Assembly: GCF_029360705.1 (NCBI RefSeq)
Contig: NZ_JARKMX010000008.1
Span: 310,001 to 374,000 of the forward strand
Length of the DNA stretch: 64,000 nt
Origin: Paraflavitalea pollutisoli
GTDB lineage: Bacteria > Bacteroidota > Bacteroidia > Chitinophagales > Chitinophagaceae
Reading direction: 5' to 3'
The notes under the pieces were generated by a model. That model had not been told where the DNA came from. It was given only the letters and a program-made list of their open reading frames with translations, and searched no databases. The position numbers were made by a program, and so were the translations under genes. Below are positions 1-8,571 of the stretch, one piece after another; the stretch's first letter is position 1; every line of letters starts with the position of its first letter.

Positions 1-173
1 CTACCATTCAGATCGTAGACCTGAAAGGCGTCATACTTTCCCGGAAGACGGTAGCCACCTTCAAAGGTTACAATCAAACCACCGCACAGGTACAGCACCT
101 GCCACAGGGTCAGTACCTCGTACGGGTGCTCAACGGACAAGGCGTAGTGCTGAAGAAATTATTGAAGTTGTAG
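1..173 (+). CDS. C-terminal end of a T9SS type A sorting-domain protein (5' truncated)
   Basis: The frame is open from the first bases of the window and ends at a TAG at 171-173, giving 57 residues. The residues fit the last beta-strands of a type IX secretion C-terminal domain: a hydrophobic stretch IQIVDLKG, then the LPQGQYLVRV motif, ending in a basic/hydrophobic tail VVLKKLLKL. This domain directs proteins with an ordinary signal peptide through the T9SS translocon to the cell surface or medium. The cargo domain lies outside the window, so its function cannot be said. A strong hairpin at 192-228 follows the stop. Confidence 0.8.
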   Translation, partial: TIQIVDLKGVILSRKTVATFKGYNQTTAQVQHLPQGQYLVRVLNGQGVVLKKLLKL

Positions 174-191
174 GGAACCATTGTCACCAAT

Positions 192-228
192 GCAAAAGGC
201 CATCTCCGTAGGGGGGATGGCCTTTTGC
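192..228. terminator. Bidirectional terminator hairpin between convergent genes
   Basis: A perfect 13-bp inverted repeat (192-204 with 216-228) flanks an 11-base loop. The stem arms carry AAAA and TTTT runs, so the hairpin is T-rich at its 3' side on both strands. It sits between the T9SS gene ending at 173 (+) and the metallopeptidase gene ending at 244 (-), as expected for a shared intrinsic terminator. Confidence 0.8.
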
Positions 229-243
229 TTCGATATAATCAAC

Positions 244-1137
244 TTACCGTCTCCTAGCGGGCGAATTCAGGTTGCGGCCGTGGTACACATCCATGGGAAT
301 ATGATGACCTACATACACCTGTTCCAGCAAGGCATACAACGTGGGGTCGTATTGTTTCAGGTCGTCGGGTGTTTGGAGGCGTGTGCTGCCGTCCATGAAC
401 TCAAAGTTGGACCAGAACCACCACTGCGTGCCTTCTGCCCAATATTCTTCCATCGTGTTGATGGCATATTGGTTCTTGTACAGGCCTTTGCTCTTGGCCG
501 CCTCATACGACGCTCTCAACGCACTGCGGAAAGCCGTATCGATCGATACCAGGGCGCCCATGATGTTGTGGCTGAATTCATGTACGGTGATGTTCTCGCC
601 AAAGTAGCGCGTGCCGGGAATGCCGAGCAGGTTCTCTTCCGCACAGGAGGTTTTAATACCACCCATGCCGCGGGCACGTTGGTTCCAGTATTGACGGTCG
701 GTCATCGAAGCGATGCCACCGGGCTTGTCGTAGTTTTCGCGTTCGCCATTGGTCAGCCGGCGATCGTCTTTCGTAGGTTTCTTCCAGTCGCGGCATTCGG
801 GCAGGTCGGTCTGCATTTCCGCTTTGCCGATGATGGACAGGCGCGCACCTCTGCGGATGAGTACGCTCCGCACATCAGGTCTTTTCAACAACATATAGTT
901 GACGATGTCACGTGCTACCAGCACCGCTTCGTCCGACACATTGGTCGATGATACCACCGGAATGCCATAGGCATCGGTATACTTCTTGTAAAAACTGGTA
1001 TCGAGTTTCAGGCTATCGGGTGGTGCGCCGATCACGTATTGACTATAGGTGGTGATCAGGGCATTGCCGGGCTGGCTGTTTTGTGCAGCGGCCGACAAAG
1101 AAAGGCATACGGCTAAAAAGGTGGTGGCTTGTTTCAT
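244..1137 (-). CDS. Secreted putative zinc metallopeptidase with HEFSH motif
   Basis: The 297-residue product begins with a signal peptide (MKQATTFLAVCLSLSAAAQ), so it is predicted to be exported. The key signature is H186-E187-F-S-H190, a HExxH zinc site, followed about 40 residues later by a conserved-looking EEYWAEGTQ segment (E230, E231, E235) that could supply a third zinc ligand, as in gluzincins. The region around it (ENITVHEFSHNIM) looks like a real active-site helix. I cannot name the family: length and motifs do not match a peptidase family I recognise with certainty. It is a single gene, with a shared terminator downstream and a hairpin (1148-1176) just before its start. Substrate unknown. 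Confidence 0.7.
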   Translation of the reverse strand: MKQATTFLAVCLSLSAAAQNSQPGNALITTYSQYVIGAPPDSLKLDTSFYKKYTDAYGIPVVSSTNVSDEAVLVARDIVNYMLLKRPDVRSVLIRRGARLSIIGKAEMQTDLPECRDWKKPTKDDRRLTNGERENYDKPGGIASMTDRQYWNQRARGMGGIKTSCAEENLLGIPGTRYFGENITVHEFSHNIMGALVSIDTAFRSALRASYEAAKSKGLYKNQYAINTMEEYWAEGTQWWFWSNFEFMDGSTRLQTPDDLKQYDPTLYALLEQVYVGHHIPMDVYHGRNLNSPARRR

Positions 1138-1147
1138 AATGCTACAG

Positions 1148-1176
1148 GAAAGCCTACTTTATCTTAGTAGGCTTTC
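1148..1176. terminator. Perfect 11-bp hairpin between the propeller lipoprotein and metallopeptidase genes
   Basis: An 11-bp perfect inverted repeat (1148-1158 with 1166-1176) has a 7-base loop. It lies about 100 bases past the stop of the minus-strand propeller gene and only 11 bases before the start of the minus-strand metallopeptidase gene. It has no clear U-tract, so it may be a weak terminator, a 5'-UTR structure of the metallopeptidase mRNA, or both. Confidence 0.45.
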
Positions 1177-1277
1177 ACCATAGCAATTTAAACTACCCCT
1201 CCTGACTACTGAAAGATTATTGTGGTGTGGGTTAATATGCGTCTAGCATTAGAAAATATCCGGCAATGCTACTGGCC

Positions 1278-2231
1278 TTATCGCCAGAGCATGGTGCCGT
1301 CGGAAGGCTCAGCCCGGGTTTCCCCTTTCGGAATAAAGGGAATCACGCGGCTGTCAGCCCCTTCGTCGACATTGTATTTGCCAAAGTCGGCCGCAATGAT
1401 GGCCAGGTACCAGTAGCGGCCAAAGGTCCCGGTGATGGTATAGTTGTACCCGAGCAACAAGTATTTGGAGTCCGGCGAAAAGACGGGCATCACTTCCTTT
1501 TTATTACTCTCGGTAACCTGTGTGAGGTTGGTGCCATCGCTGTTCATCAGCCAGATATGGTTGCCGCCGGCCAGGGCGATCTTGCTGCCGTCGGGACTTA
1601 CGGCCATATCACCCCATTCGGCAAAGTTGAGCGTCTTTACCAGGGTGCCCTGTGTGAAGGCGGCATTGGTGCGGTACAAGCTGTTGCCTTGCCGGAATAG
1701 CAGGGTGTTGTCGGGCATCCATTCTACACTGCCTTCCAGTTTTTTGCCCTGGAAGGTGACGAGGTTCATCAATACCTTGCCTTGCAGGTCCAGCAGCATG
1801 ATGCCGTCGTCGTCTGTTGGGGGTACCACGATCAGCTTATTGTCGTAGGATAAGGAAGGAAAGGTATGATTGGCATAGCCGGAGAGTTTCTTGAACTGCG
1901 ACACCAGCGTACCGTCTTTGATATTGGTAATGGTGTATAGCTCGTTGTCATAGTCATCGGGATGGTCCTTGGCTTCCAGTAATAGAGTATGATCGCGACT
2001 GATGTCCCAGCCATTGCGGCGGGTATCGGACACCATGGCCTGTCCTTTAACACCTGTTTGCAGGTTTACTTTCTGAATGCCTTCGGTGGCCCAGTCGTAA
2101 TAAATGAAGCCAGCACCCAGCGCTTTGAAGCCGCCGCCGGGCGTGGTACCGTTATTATCGTCCTCGGGTTTGTCTTTGGAGCAGGCTGCCAGCAGCACAA
2201 CCAGGCTGAGCCAGTATACAAGTTTTTTCAT
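1278..2231 (-). CDS. Lipoprotein with a TolB/WD40-like (PD40) beta-propeller
   Basis: The 317-residue product starts with a lipoprotein signal peptide (VVLLAACSKDK, cysteine at about residue 17). The acidic/asparagine-rich stretch after the cysteine is common in surface-exposed Bacteroidota lipoproteins. The mature part shows propeller-blade motifs of the PD40 type: SRDHTLLL, SYDNKLIVV, SPDGSKIALAGG followed by IWLMNSDGTNLTQVT, then FSPDSKYLLL. These resemble TolB and DPP-IV type propellers, which act as binding scaffolds; no catalytic domain is attached. It stands alone between the metallopeptidase and the divergent sensor kinase. A ligand cannot be inferred. Confidence 0.75.
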   Translation of the reverse strand: MKKLVYWLSLVVLLAACSKDKPEDDNNGTTPGGGFKALGAGFIYYDWATEGIQKVNLQTGVKGQAMVSDTRRNGWDISRDHTLLLEAKDHPDDYDNELYTITNIKDGTLVSQFKKLSGYANHTFPSLSYDNKLIVVPPTDDDGIMLLDLQGKVLMNLVTFQGKKLEGSVEWMPDNTLLFRQGNSLYRTNAAFTQGTLVKTLNFAEWGDMAVSPDGSKIALAGGNHIWLMNSDGTNLTQVTESNKKEVMPVFSPDSKYLLLGYNYTITGTFGRYWYLAIIAADFGKYNVDEGADSRVIPFIPKGETRAEPSDGTMLWR

Positions 2232-2396
2232 GGTGGTAAAATGATGAATGGTGGTTTGATTAAATGCTCCACAAAATTCCGGATAGCGGCATCGCGAGGC
2301 AATACTCCCAAAGGAGTAATTTTTGGTGTAGGGCTGGTAAACGAGCGCCGCCTACCCTTTTATCCCTATTTTTAGTCCCACGTTTAACAGCTCCCA

Positions 2397-4376
2397 TTGA
2401 AGCAATACTTTGTCCATATCATCCATATCATTTATTGTGCTTTGTGGTGCCTGGTCCTGGCCTTACCTGCACGGGCGCAGCATGTAGTCGATGATCGTCG
2501 GTTGCCCGATAGCCTGCAGCGGGTACTGGCGAAAGCTGGTCCGCTAAAAGATCAGACGGAGGCACTGTTTGGACTGTCAGACTACTACAGCACCCGTGAT
2601 ACCACGAAAGCGCTCGACTATGCGCGGCAAGCCCTCGACCGGAGCAAGCAGGATGCCTACCTGTCAGCCATTGCTCATTTCTACCTGGCAGGTGTTTACT
2701 TCGAGTTCAATCCCGATCGTAGTCAGGAGGAATACCTGTATGCCGAAAAGCAATTGGCCAAATTTCCGCAACCCGAAGCGCTGGTATATCGTTCGCGGGC
2801 CTGGAACAATTATGGCGCCCTGGAACAGCGGCGCGACAATACAAGAGGGTATATCGATATCCTGATCAACAAAGCGCTGCCCCTGGCACAACAGGCGGGC
2901 GACAGCACGCGCGTGGCGCTCAACTACCACAACATCGGCCTGGTGTTGCTGAACATGGGGGACTACGGACGGGCACTACAGTATTTCCCGCGGGCCATTG
3001 CCATCATGGAAGCCAACACTACTGTTTATGCCGACCTGGCCGATGCCTATGTGCTATCGGCCCGTGCCTCCCTCCTGCAGGGGAAATCCGCCATGGCGAA
3101 GCCGTTGCTCGACAAAGCGAGGAAGGTGTTGACTCCCAACCCTGATTCGCCCTATTGGCCACTGTACTACGCGGTGGAAGGCGCCTATTACCGCGCTGTC
3201 GGTGATCGGGCAAAAGCGCACCAGAGCCTGGCGCAGGGATTGATTCTGGCCGACCGGATGCAGGATAGATTCGAAAAACGATCGCTGCTCTATGAGCAAT
3301 TCAACTTGTACAAAGACGAAAAGAATTATACAGCGGCGAGGAATTTACTACAGCAAGGTTTGGCGTTGGAGGCCAGCTTCCCCTTATCCAAGAACAAAAG
3401 ACAATGGCTGTATGATCTCGCCGAAACGGAAAAACAGGCTGGTAATATGGAGGCTGCGTTTACCTGGATGCGGCAGTATGCCTTGCTATCGGACTCTATC
3501 CATGCCAATCAAACCAATACTGAGATCGCCCGACTGGAAGCACAATTCCGAACTACGGAAAAAGAGAAACAGATACTAACCCTGGAACATGAGAAAAAGA
3601 TCGATGCCCGCGACAGAAAGTTTCAGGTATTGTTGCTGCTGTCGGTCATAGCAGGCTTGTTGCTCATCGCTTCGCTCGCCGTTATGCGCTTGCGGTACCG
3701 CCAGCGCATGGCTGCCCGGCGCGAGGAGGAACACCAGGCCGAACTGGAGAAGAAGAACTATGCCGCGTTGATGGATGGCCAGGAACAGGAACGTCAGCGC
3801 ATGGCGCGCGACCTGCACGATGGATTGGGTTGCCAGTTGTCGGCAGTCAAACTGAACCTTTCTCGCATTAACGCGGAATCAGCTCGAGAAGCACAGTCCC
3901 TGCAGCTGGTGACGGATCAGCTGGATCAATCGATCCGGGAATTGCGTTGGATATCGCGCAATATGATGCCGGAGTCGCTGTTGACGCTCGGCCTGACCGA
4001 TGCCCTCAAAGACCTTTGCGGGTCGGTCATGAGCGCACAGCTGCGGGTGGTGTACAATGCTTATCATATCGATGCGGCATTACCGCTCTCTACCCAAACG
4101 ATGATCTACCGGATGATACAGGAGATCATCAGCAATGCGGTAAAGCATGCCGGTGCATCGGTGATCCTGTTGCAATGCAGTCAGGAGGAAGATCGTTTTT
4201 TTATCACGGTGGAAGACAATGGCAAAGGATTCGATCCCGCTACCGTGCAGTCGGGAGGGATCGGACTGAAAAATATCCGTAACCGGGTGGAATACTTCAA
4301 GGGCAGCCTGGTGATTGAATCATCGCCCGAAGGAACCATCATCAATATAGAATTGAATGTCGCATCTGCCACATAA
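2397..4376 (+). CDS. TPR-containing sensor histidine kinase (HisKA_3/NarL-partner type)
   Basis: The 659-residue protein has a signal peptide (MKQYFVHII...LPARAQ), a periplasmic helical region with TPR-like repeats (about 60-390), a coiled coil, one membrane helix (about 408-426, LLLLSVIAGLLLIASLAVM), and a cytoplasmic kinase. The HisKA_3 box holds the phospho-acceptor H474 in ARDLHDGLG. The ATPase domain shows the N box (QEIISNAVKHAG), the DNGKGFD box and GGIGLKNI. The start is a TTG at 2397: an in-frame TAA lies at 2385-2387, and the signal peptide begins at this codon, while the first in-frame ATG is far inside the TPR region. Its stop overlaps the response regulator start by 20 bases, so the two form a coupled two-component pair. 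The stimulus is unknown. Confidence 0.9.
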   Translation: MKQYFVHIIHIIYCALWCLVLALPARAQHVVDDRRLPDSLQRVLAKAGPLKDQTEALFGLSDYYSTRDTTKALDYARQALDRSKQDAYLSAIAHFYLAGVYFEFNPDRSQEEYLYAEKQLAKFPQPEALVYRSRAWNNYGALEQRRDNTRGYIDILINKALPLAQQAGDSTRVALNYHNIGLVLLNMGDYGRALQYFPRAIAIMEANTTVYADLADAYVLSARASLLQGKSAMAKPLLDKARKVLTPNPDSPYWPLYYAVEGAYYRAVGDRAKAHQSLAQGLILADRMQDRFEKRSLLYEQFNLYKDEKNYTAARNLLQQGLALEASFPLSKNKRQWLYDLAETEKQAGNMEAAFTWMRQYALLSDSIHANQTNTEIARLEAQFRTTEKEKQILTLEHEKKIDARDRKFQVLLLLSVIAGLLLIASLAVMRLRYRQRMAARREEEHQAELEKKNYAALMDGQEQERQRMARDLHDGLGCQLSAVKLNLSRINAESAREAQSLQLVTDQLDQSIRELRWISRNMMPESLLTLGLTDALKDLCGSVMSAQLRVVYNAYHIDAALPLSTQTMIYRMIQEIISNAVKHAGASVILLQCSQEEDRFFITVEDNGKGFDPATVQSGGIGLKNIRNRVEYFKGSLVIESSPEGTIINIELNVASAT

Positions 4377-4998
4377 GATCAGTGTCGTCATCGTCGACGA
4401 TCATCCTATCGTGCTACAGGGATTCAGGTCCCTGCTGGAGCATGATCCGCTTTATGCCATTGCAGGCTGCTTTACCACGGGTAGCGCGCTGCTGGACTTT
4501 CTGCAAACGCAGCCTGTGGATATCGTATTGCTGGATATTACGCTACCCGATGGCAGTGGTGTTCATTTTTGTAAACAGATCACCACGCAATGGCCAGCCA
4601 CAATGGTGGTGGCACTCAGCAACCTCAGCGAACGCAGCATCATCAGCCAAATGCTGCAGAACGGTGCCCGCGGTTACCTGCTCAAGAATGTGTCGGCGCA
4701 GGAATTGCTGGAAGCACTGAATTCGGTGTTGGACGGCAAGACAGTGATGAGCCAGGAAGTCAAAGAGATCATGGCGCAGCCCGATCTCAACACACAGCAA
4801 CCCGTGCCCGAACTCACGAAGCGTGAGAAGCAGATCTTACAACTACTGGCAGCTGGCCGACAATCGGTAGCTATTGCCGAAGAACTGTACATCAGTCCAT
4901 TGACCGTTAAAACCCATCGTGCTACCCTGCTGCACAAATTTCAGGTCAACAATATCGTGACCCTGATCAACCGTGCCAAGGAAACAGGATTGATCTGA
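4357..4998 (+). CDS. NarL/LuxR-family response regulator
   Basis: The 213-residue protein has a receiver domain (1-120) with acidic pair D14/D15, phospho-acceptor D60 in VLLDITLPDG, the switch serine S88 in VALSN, and K110 in GYLLKN. A C-terminal LuxR-type helix-turn-helix (about 146-213) carries the typical LTKREKQILQLLAAG and ISPLTVKTHRATLLHKF segments. It overlaps the upstream kinase gene by 20 bases and is certainly its partner. A 299-base gap separates it from the LodA-like gene on the same strand, so it might control lodAB, but no binding site was identified. Confidence 0.93.
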   Translation: MSHLPHKISVVIVDDHPIVLQGFRSLLEHDPLYAIAGCFTTGSALLDFLQTQPVDIVLLDITLPDGSGVHFCKQITTQWPATMVVALSNLSERSIISQMLQNGARGYLLKNVSAQELLEALNSVLDGKTVMSQEVKEIMAQPDLNTQQPVPELTKREKQILQLLAAGRQSVAIAEELYISPLTVKTHRATLLHKFQVNNIVTLINRAKETGLI

Positions 4999-5297
4999 GG
5001 GCATTACAAGCAGGTAGGTATCCCCTCCTGTGCCGCACACAAAACTTACATGAAACCTAGCTAGTGATCCCGGATATGCCCGCTACCGGTTGCGCAGGCA
5101 TTTTACAGGCACTACGCCTGACCGATAAATGGACTAATCAACTATCGAACGCGCAGCAATTACAACATCGTTGCGCTGAAACAGGGAGTTTTTCCCTGTC
5201 GGGCAAAAAGGGTGTTTTCACGGTCCCTCCTCGTCTGGTCGCGCGGCTATCTTTAGCGCGATGCTTACCTTTTGTTTACCTCATTAATCTACAAACA
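4999..5297 (+). promoter_or_regulatory. Intergenic region upstream of the lodA-like gene
   Basis: These 299 bases carry no credible gene. A 7-bp hairpin (5181-5187 with 5193-5199, loop GTTTT) is the clearest structure. TATCTTTA at 5248-5255 is close to the Bacteroidota -7 box TAnnTTTG, but I see no matching -33 TTTG at the right distance, so no promoter is called with confidence. The frame of the downstream gene is open back to a GTG at 5064, but that stretch does not look like protein. Confidence 0.35.
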
Positions 5298-7346
5298 ATG
5301 AATTTTTTCATCTCTCCTTCCGTGGGGGTAGCCAGGCTGGGCAACAGCACGGGCCCGTTCTATCTTGCTCCCAAAACTGCAGGCGGACTACCTTTTGAAG
5401 CCGATCAGTTTGGCAACAATCTGGGGCCTGTCAAGAATTTCAAAGACGCGTCGGGCATGGTGCGCCGGCAGGGACAACCTTTCACTATTATGAGTGATAC
5501 GGGCGGTGAGCTCACACTGGATAATCCCCTGGTTGCTTCTATTACCTGGACGGTGCACCTGGCCAACAAAAAGGCTGCCTGGTACCAGTTCAGTGAAGAA
5601 GATGGTAACCTGCTTTTTGGGCCCGACAACAGTTACCAAAAGTTAGGTACGAAAATGCGCAATCCGCTTGTGCTGAAGGATTCGGACCGGCAAAAACTCA
5701 TCATCGATCCTGGCCCCCGTACGGTTACAGGAGCGAATGACTCCGCAAAGTTTACGGCAGATACAGCCCCCGCAGGCTATCCGGTGAGTTTTCCCGGATC
5801 GGTAACGCAAGGTACGCCCATCACCACCCTGGGCGAAGTGCTCACCGACAGCAAGGGGCGGCTGGTGGTTTTGGGCGGCTATGGGAATGCCGGTGGCAAA
5901 GAAGCCATCAAGAACTACGGTGGCCAAAGCACCTGGCACGACGATATTGCTGATGGGCCTGTCTATTGCACCATCACCTTCAATCGCGGGCTTCCTCCAG
6001 TTACCCTGAAAGCCTGGTGTATCGTCGGTTCACCGGATTTTGCCCCTGAGATCGTCAATATCTCCACACTGGCCGATACGATGTTTGATGTTGCTGTCAG
6101 AAATTTCAATTTCAAACCAGACATGTATAGTGGTGGACAATACAACCACTCCTATATGGCTATATACGAGCGTGACATTCTGCCCATCCTTCAGCGCATG
6201 GGCAATTATCAATGGGTGGCCAACGTACAACCGATGCAGGCCTTCGCTTCCAATATCTTCGACTTTTCAGATGCCAGCGACAGCAACAAGGCCAATCGCC
6301 TGGAGTTTGCTACTTATTTCCGGCAGCCCAATGGCATCAACGACCCGTCGCCCAATCAGCCATCGGCACAATTATTCGCGCACAATCAAGGTGGCACTTT
6401 CCCACTCATGCCAGTCAACTCAGGCAGCAATTCTGTTAGTAACCAGACCCTGGTGAAATTTCTGGCGTTGAACGATACGCAGTATTTTTTACTGGGGCAA
6501 TGGGCCATTGGTAAGTTTACCAGTGATCCCCAATATTTACGTGACTTTAACTATGATGGTGTCATGGGTGCCATGGGTAATTGTGTGGGGTTACCCATGT
6601 GTCCGGGAATTGAAGCGACCTGGAATATGCAAAATCCCAATGTCTATGCTGCGCCATTCGTAATCAACGACACAGCTGGCCCCAATTATTACAACAGTAC
6701 GGGCCTCACACCTATGCGGGATGAATGCAATGGTGGTGGCTGCGAGCCGGGTGACCTCACCAAAAGGATGGCTTGCCCCTGGCAGGCAGACTTCTTCCAG
6801 TGTACCATCCAGTACGTCAATTTTACCGACGCTTCCATGAACAAAACAGGTACCGGCGACAGTGCCATGCCGCTGCCACCTACCTACTATTCCTACTGGT
6901 GGCCACCACAAAGTCCCTGGGATACATTGGTAGGTGAATCGACACCAGAAGGTCAGGCGGCTGCCAATTCTCCCATGGGGCAGCAGCTCAACTATGCACG
7001 TGGCATCAACAGTTTCACGCAGATGGTGGAATACTGGTTTGCCCTGGCCTTTATCCGTAATCAAAACACGGGCAATGCCAACTATCCGTTCTTTACCGAA
7101 ACGGAAAGGAACAACGAGTTGTTCACCACCAAAAACGTTGGGATAGGAAGCATTAGTGGCAATACAGACGACAATGAGACAACCATTCCAGTGTTTTATA
7201 TACAGTCGCCGGCCCAGGTGAAAGCGGTGGGCAGTGAAAAGGCGAAGAAGCTGGCAGCAGCACTGGAAGCCAGAGCCTTTAAGAAAATAGAGATGCACCC
7301 CGATGCGCCGAAGGTACCCCGGTCAGGAACCCGCAACAGACGTTAA
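5298..7346 (+). CDS. LodA/GoxA-like quinoprotein amino-acid oxidase
   Basis: The 682-residue product matches the LodA-like family, which oxidises amino acids (L-lysine epsilon-oxidase, glycine oxidase) using a cysteine tryptophylquinone (CTQ) cofactor and releases ammonia and hydrogen peroxide. The family-typical start (SPSVGVARLGNS) is present. The candidate cross-linked pair is Cys435 (in LPMCPGIEATW) and Trp495 (in MACPWQADFF), 60 residues apart; in Marinomonas LodA the pair is about 65 apart. I chose ATG 5298 because the family consensus begins there; the frame upstream to GTG 5064 is unlikely to be translated. There is no signal peptide, as in LodA, which is nevertheless found outside cells. 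The LodB-like partner follows after 10 bases. Substrate is not readable from sequence. Confidence 0.87.
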   Translation: MNFFISPSVGVARLGNSTGPFYLAPKTAGGLPFEADQFGNNLGPVKNFKDASGMVRRQGQPFTIMSDTGGELTLDNPLVASITWTVHLANKKAAWYQFSEEDGNLLFGPDNSYQKLGTKMRNPLVLKDSDRQKLIIDPGPRTVTGANDSAKFTADTAPAGYPVSFPGSVTQGTPITTLGEVLTDSKGRLVVLGGYGNAGGKEAIKNYGGQSTWHDDIADGPVYCTITFNRGLPPVTLKAWCIVGSPDFAPEIVNISTLADTMFDVAVRNFNFKPDMYSGGQYNHSYMAIYERDILPILQRMGNYQWVANVQPMQAFASNIFDFSDASDSNKANRLEFATYFRQPNGINDPSPNQPSAQLFAHNQGGTFPLMPVNSGSNSVSNQTLVKFLALNDTQYFLLGQWAIGKFTSDPQYLRDFNYDGVMGAMGNCVGLPMCPGIEATWNMQNPNVYAAPFVINDTAGPNYYNSTGLTPMRDECNGGGCEPGDLTKRMACPWQADFFQCTIQYVNFTDASMNKTGTGDSAMPLPPTYYSYWWPPQSPWDTLVGESTPEGQAAANSPMGQQLNYARGINSFTQMVEYWFALAFIRNQNTGNANYPFFTETERNNELFTTKNVGIGSISGNTDDNETTIPVFYIQSPAQVKAVGSEKAKKLAAALEARAFKKIEMHPDAPKVPRSGTRNRR

Positions 7347-7356
7347 TCTCCTTGTT

Positions 7357-8487
7357 ATGACAGAATACACCAACGATGTGCTGATCATCGGCGGCGGCCC
7401 GGCAGGGGCCGCCGCTGCTCTCAGCCTGTTACAATATGGCAAAGACCTCGACGTCTCGATCGTAGAGCTGACCGACTTCGACTTTGAACGGATCGGCGAG
7501 CATGTATCCCTTGCCATCTTCGACCTCATCGATTATTTGCAGATCGACCGAAAAGCGTTTGGCCCCGATTGTTTCCTGCCTTCTTATGGACATACCACGT
7601 ATTGGGGGATGGACCTTCCGGTGATGAGAGACGCCGTCTTTACGACCGCCGGCAACAGCTACCAGCTCGACCGGTTACAATTCGATATCACCCTGCTGGA
7701 ACAGGTAGCCGCCAGAGGCGGCCATGTATTTCCCAATATGCGGTGCAAACAGTTCCTGCAGGATGCTGACGGAAGCTGGAAGGTGGTGGTGAGGCACCGG
7801 GACAAGGGCGAGTTTACTTTCAGGACCCGCTTCCTGGTCGATGCCACCGGCCGAAAGGCTTCCGTATGCCGGCAGATCGGGGTGCCCACTGAAAAGACCG
7901 ATAAATTGTTGGGGGTGGGTGCGCGTGTGGTGTTCAAAGGCAGGCCTGCACTGGCGCAGGAAGTAATGCTGGAGACCGTGGAGAACGGCTGGTGGTACAG
8001 TGCCACCCTGGCGAGGGATACACGTACCATGATCTTCTTCTCCGACGCAGACATTATATCGCAACAGCGGCTGCATACGGTGGATGGCTGGATAGATACC
8101 ATGCAGCAATCCAAACACCTGAAAGAACTGTTGCAGGGGGCGGAGAAGATCGATGAGGTCTGGTTGCGCAGTGCACACAGCCAGTTTGCGCAATTAGCCG
8201 GGCGTACAGGTTTTATCGCCATCGGCGATGCGGCGGTCGCCTTTGATCCCGTCTCTTCCATGGGCGTGGGATTTGCGCTGACCTCAGCCTGCCAGGCAGC
8301 CAGTGTGATATTGGGCGAATTAGCGGCTCCCGATCCGCAAAGGATCAAGACCTATCAATCTGACCTGGAGCGGCATTTCTATCAATACATGGATTTGCGG
8401 AGGCGCATTTATCAGCAAGAGAAACGCTGGCCGGAATCGGCCTTCTGGCAACGGCGGCAGGCCGGATTGGCGGAAATGGTTCCTTAA
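7357..8487 (+). CDS. LodB-like FAD-dependent oxidoreductase (CTQ maturation factor)
   Basis: The 376-residue flavoprotein has the N-terminal dinucleotide fold (DVLIIGGGPAGAAAAL), a DATGRKA segment, and the FAD-ribityl motif GFIAIGDAAVAFDPVSSMG at about 280. It belongs to the halogenase/geranylgeranyl-reductase-like monooxygenases. LodB is needed to make the CTQ cofactor in LodA, apparently as a hydroxylase of the tryptophan. The start is ATG 7357, 10 bases after the stop of the oxidase; an upstream in-frame codon at 7303 would overlap that gene. A rho-independent terminator at 8510-8550 closes the two-gene operon. Confidence 0.85.
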   Translation: MTEYTNDVLIIGGGPAGAAAALSLLQYGKDLDVSIVELTDFDFERIGEHVSLAIFDLIDYLQIDRKAFGPDCFLPSYGHTTYWGMDLPVMRDAVFTTAGNSYQLDRLQFDITLLEQVAARGGHVFPNMRCKQFLQDADGSWKVVVRHRDKGEFTFRTRFLVDATGRKASVCRQIGVPTEKTDKLLGVGARVVFKGRPALAQEVMLETVENGWWYSATLARDTRTMIFFSDADIISQQRLHTVDGWIDTMQQSKHLKELLQGAEKIDEVWLRSAHSQFAQLAGRTGFIAIGDAAVAFDPVSSMGVGFALTSACQAASVILGELAAPDPQRIKTYQSDLERHFYQYMDLRRRIYQQEKRWPESAFWQRRQAGLAEMVP

Positions 8488-8509
8488 ATAGTCTTTGTAT
8501 AGAATTGAA

Positions 8510-8550
8510 TAAGGTTGGTTGTTCATCGATCATGGGCAATCAACCTTTTT
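8510..8550 (+). terminator. Rho-independent terminator after the lodAB-like operon
   Basis: An 11-bp stem with one G-T pair (AAGGTTGGTTG at 8511-8521 with CAATCAACCTT at 8537-8547) is followed at once by a T-run on the plus strand. The position, 23 bases after the flavoprotein stop, fits the end of the operon. Confidence 0.8.
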
Positions 8551-8571
8551 AGTTTTGTGAGGGCGGAAAAG

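Noticed and set aside
181-951. 256-codon plus-strand frame opposite the metallopeptidase
   Set aside because: It is antisense to a gene with a signal peptide and zinc motif, and begins inside the terminator hairpin.
5064-5297. Upstream extension of the LodA-like gene to GTG 5064
   Set aside because: The added residues show no homology to the family, and the LodA consensus begins at the ATG at 5298.
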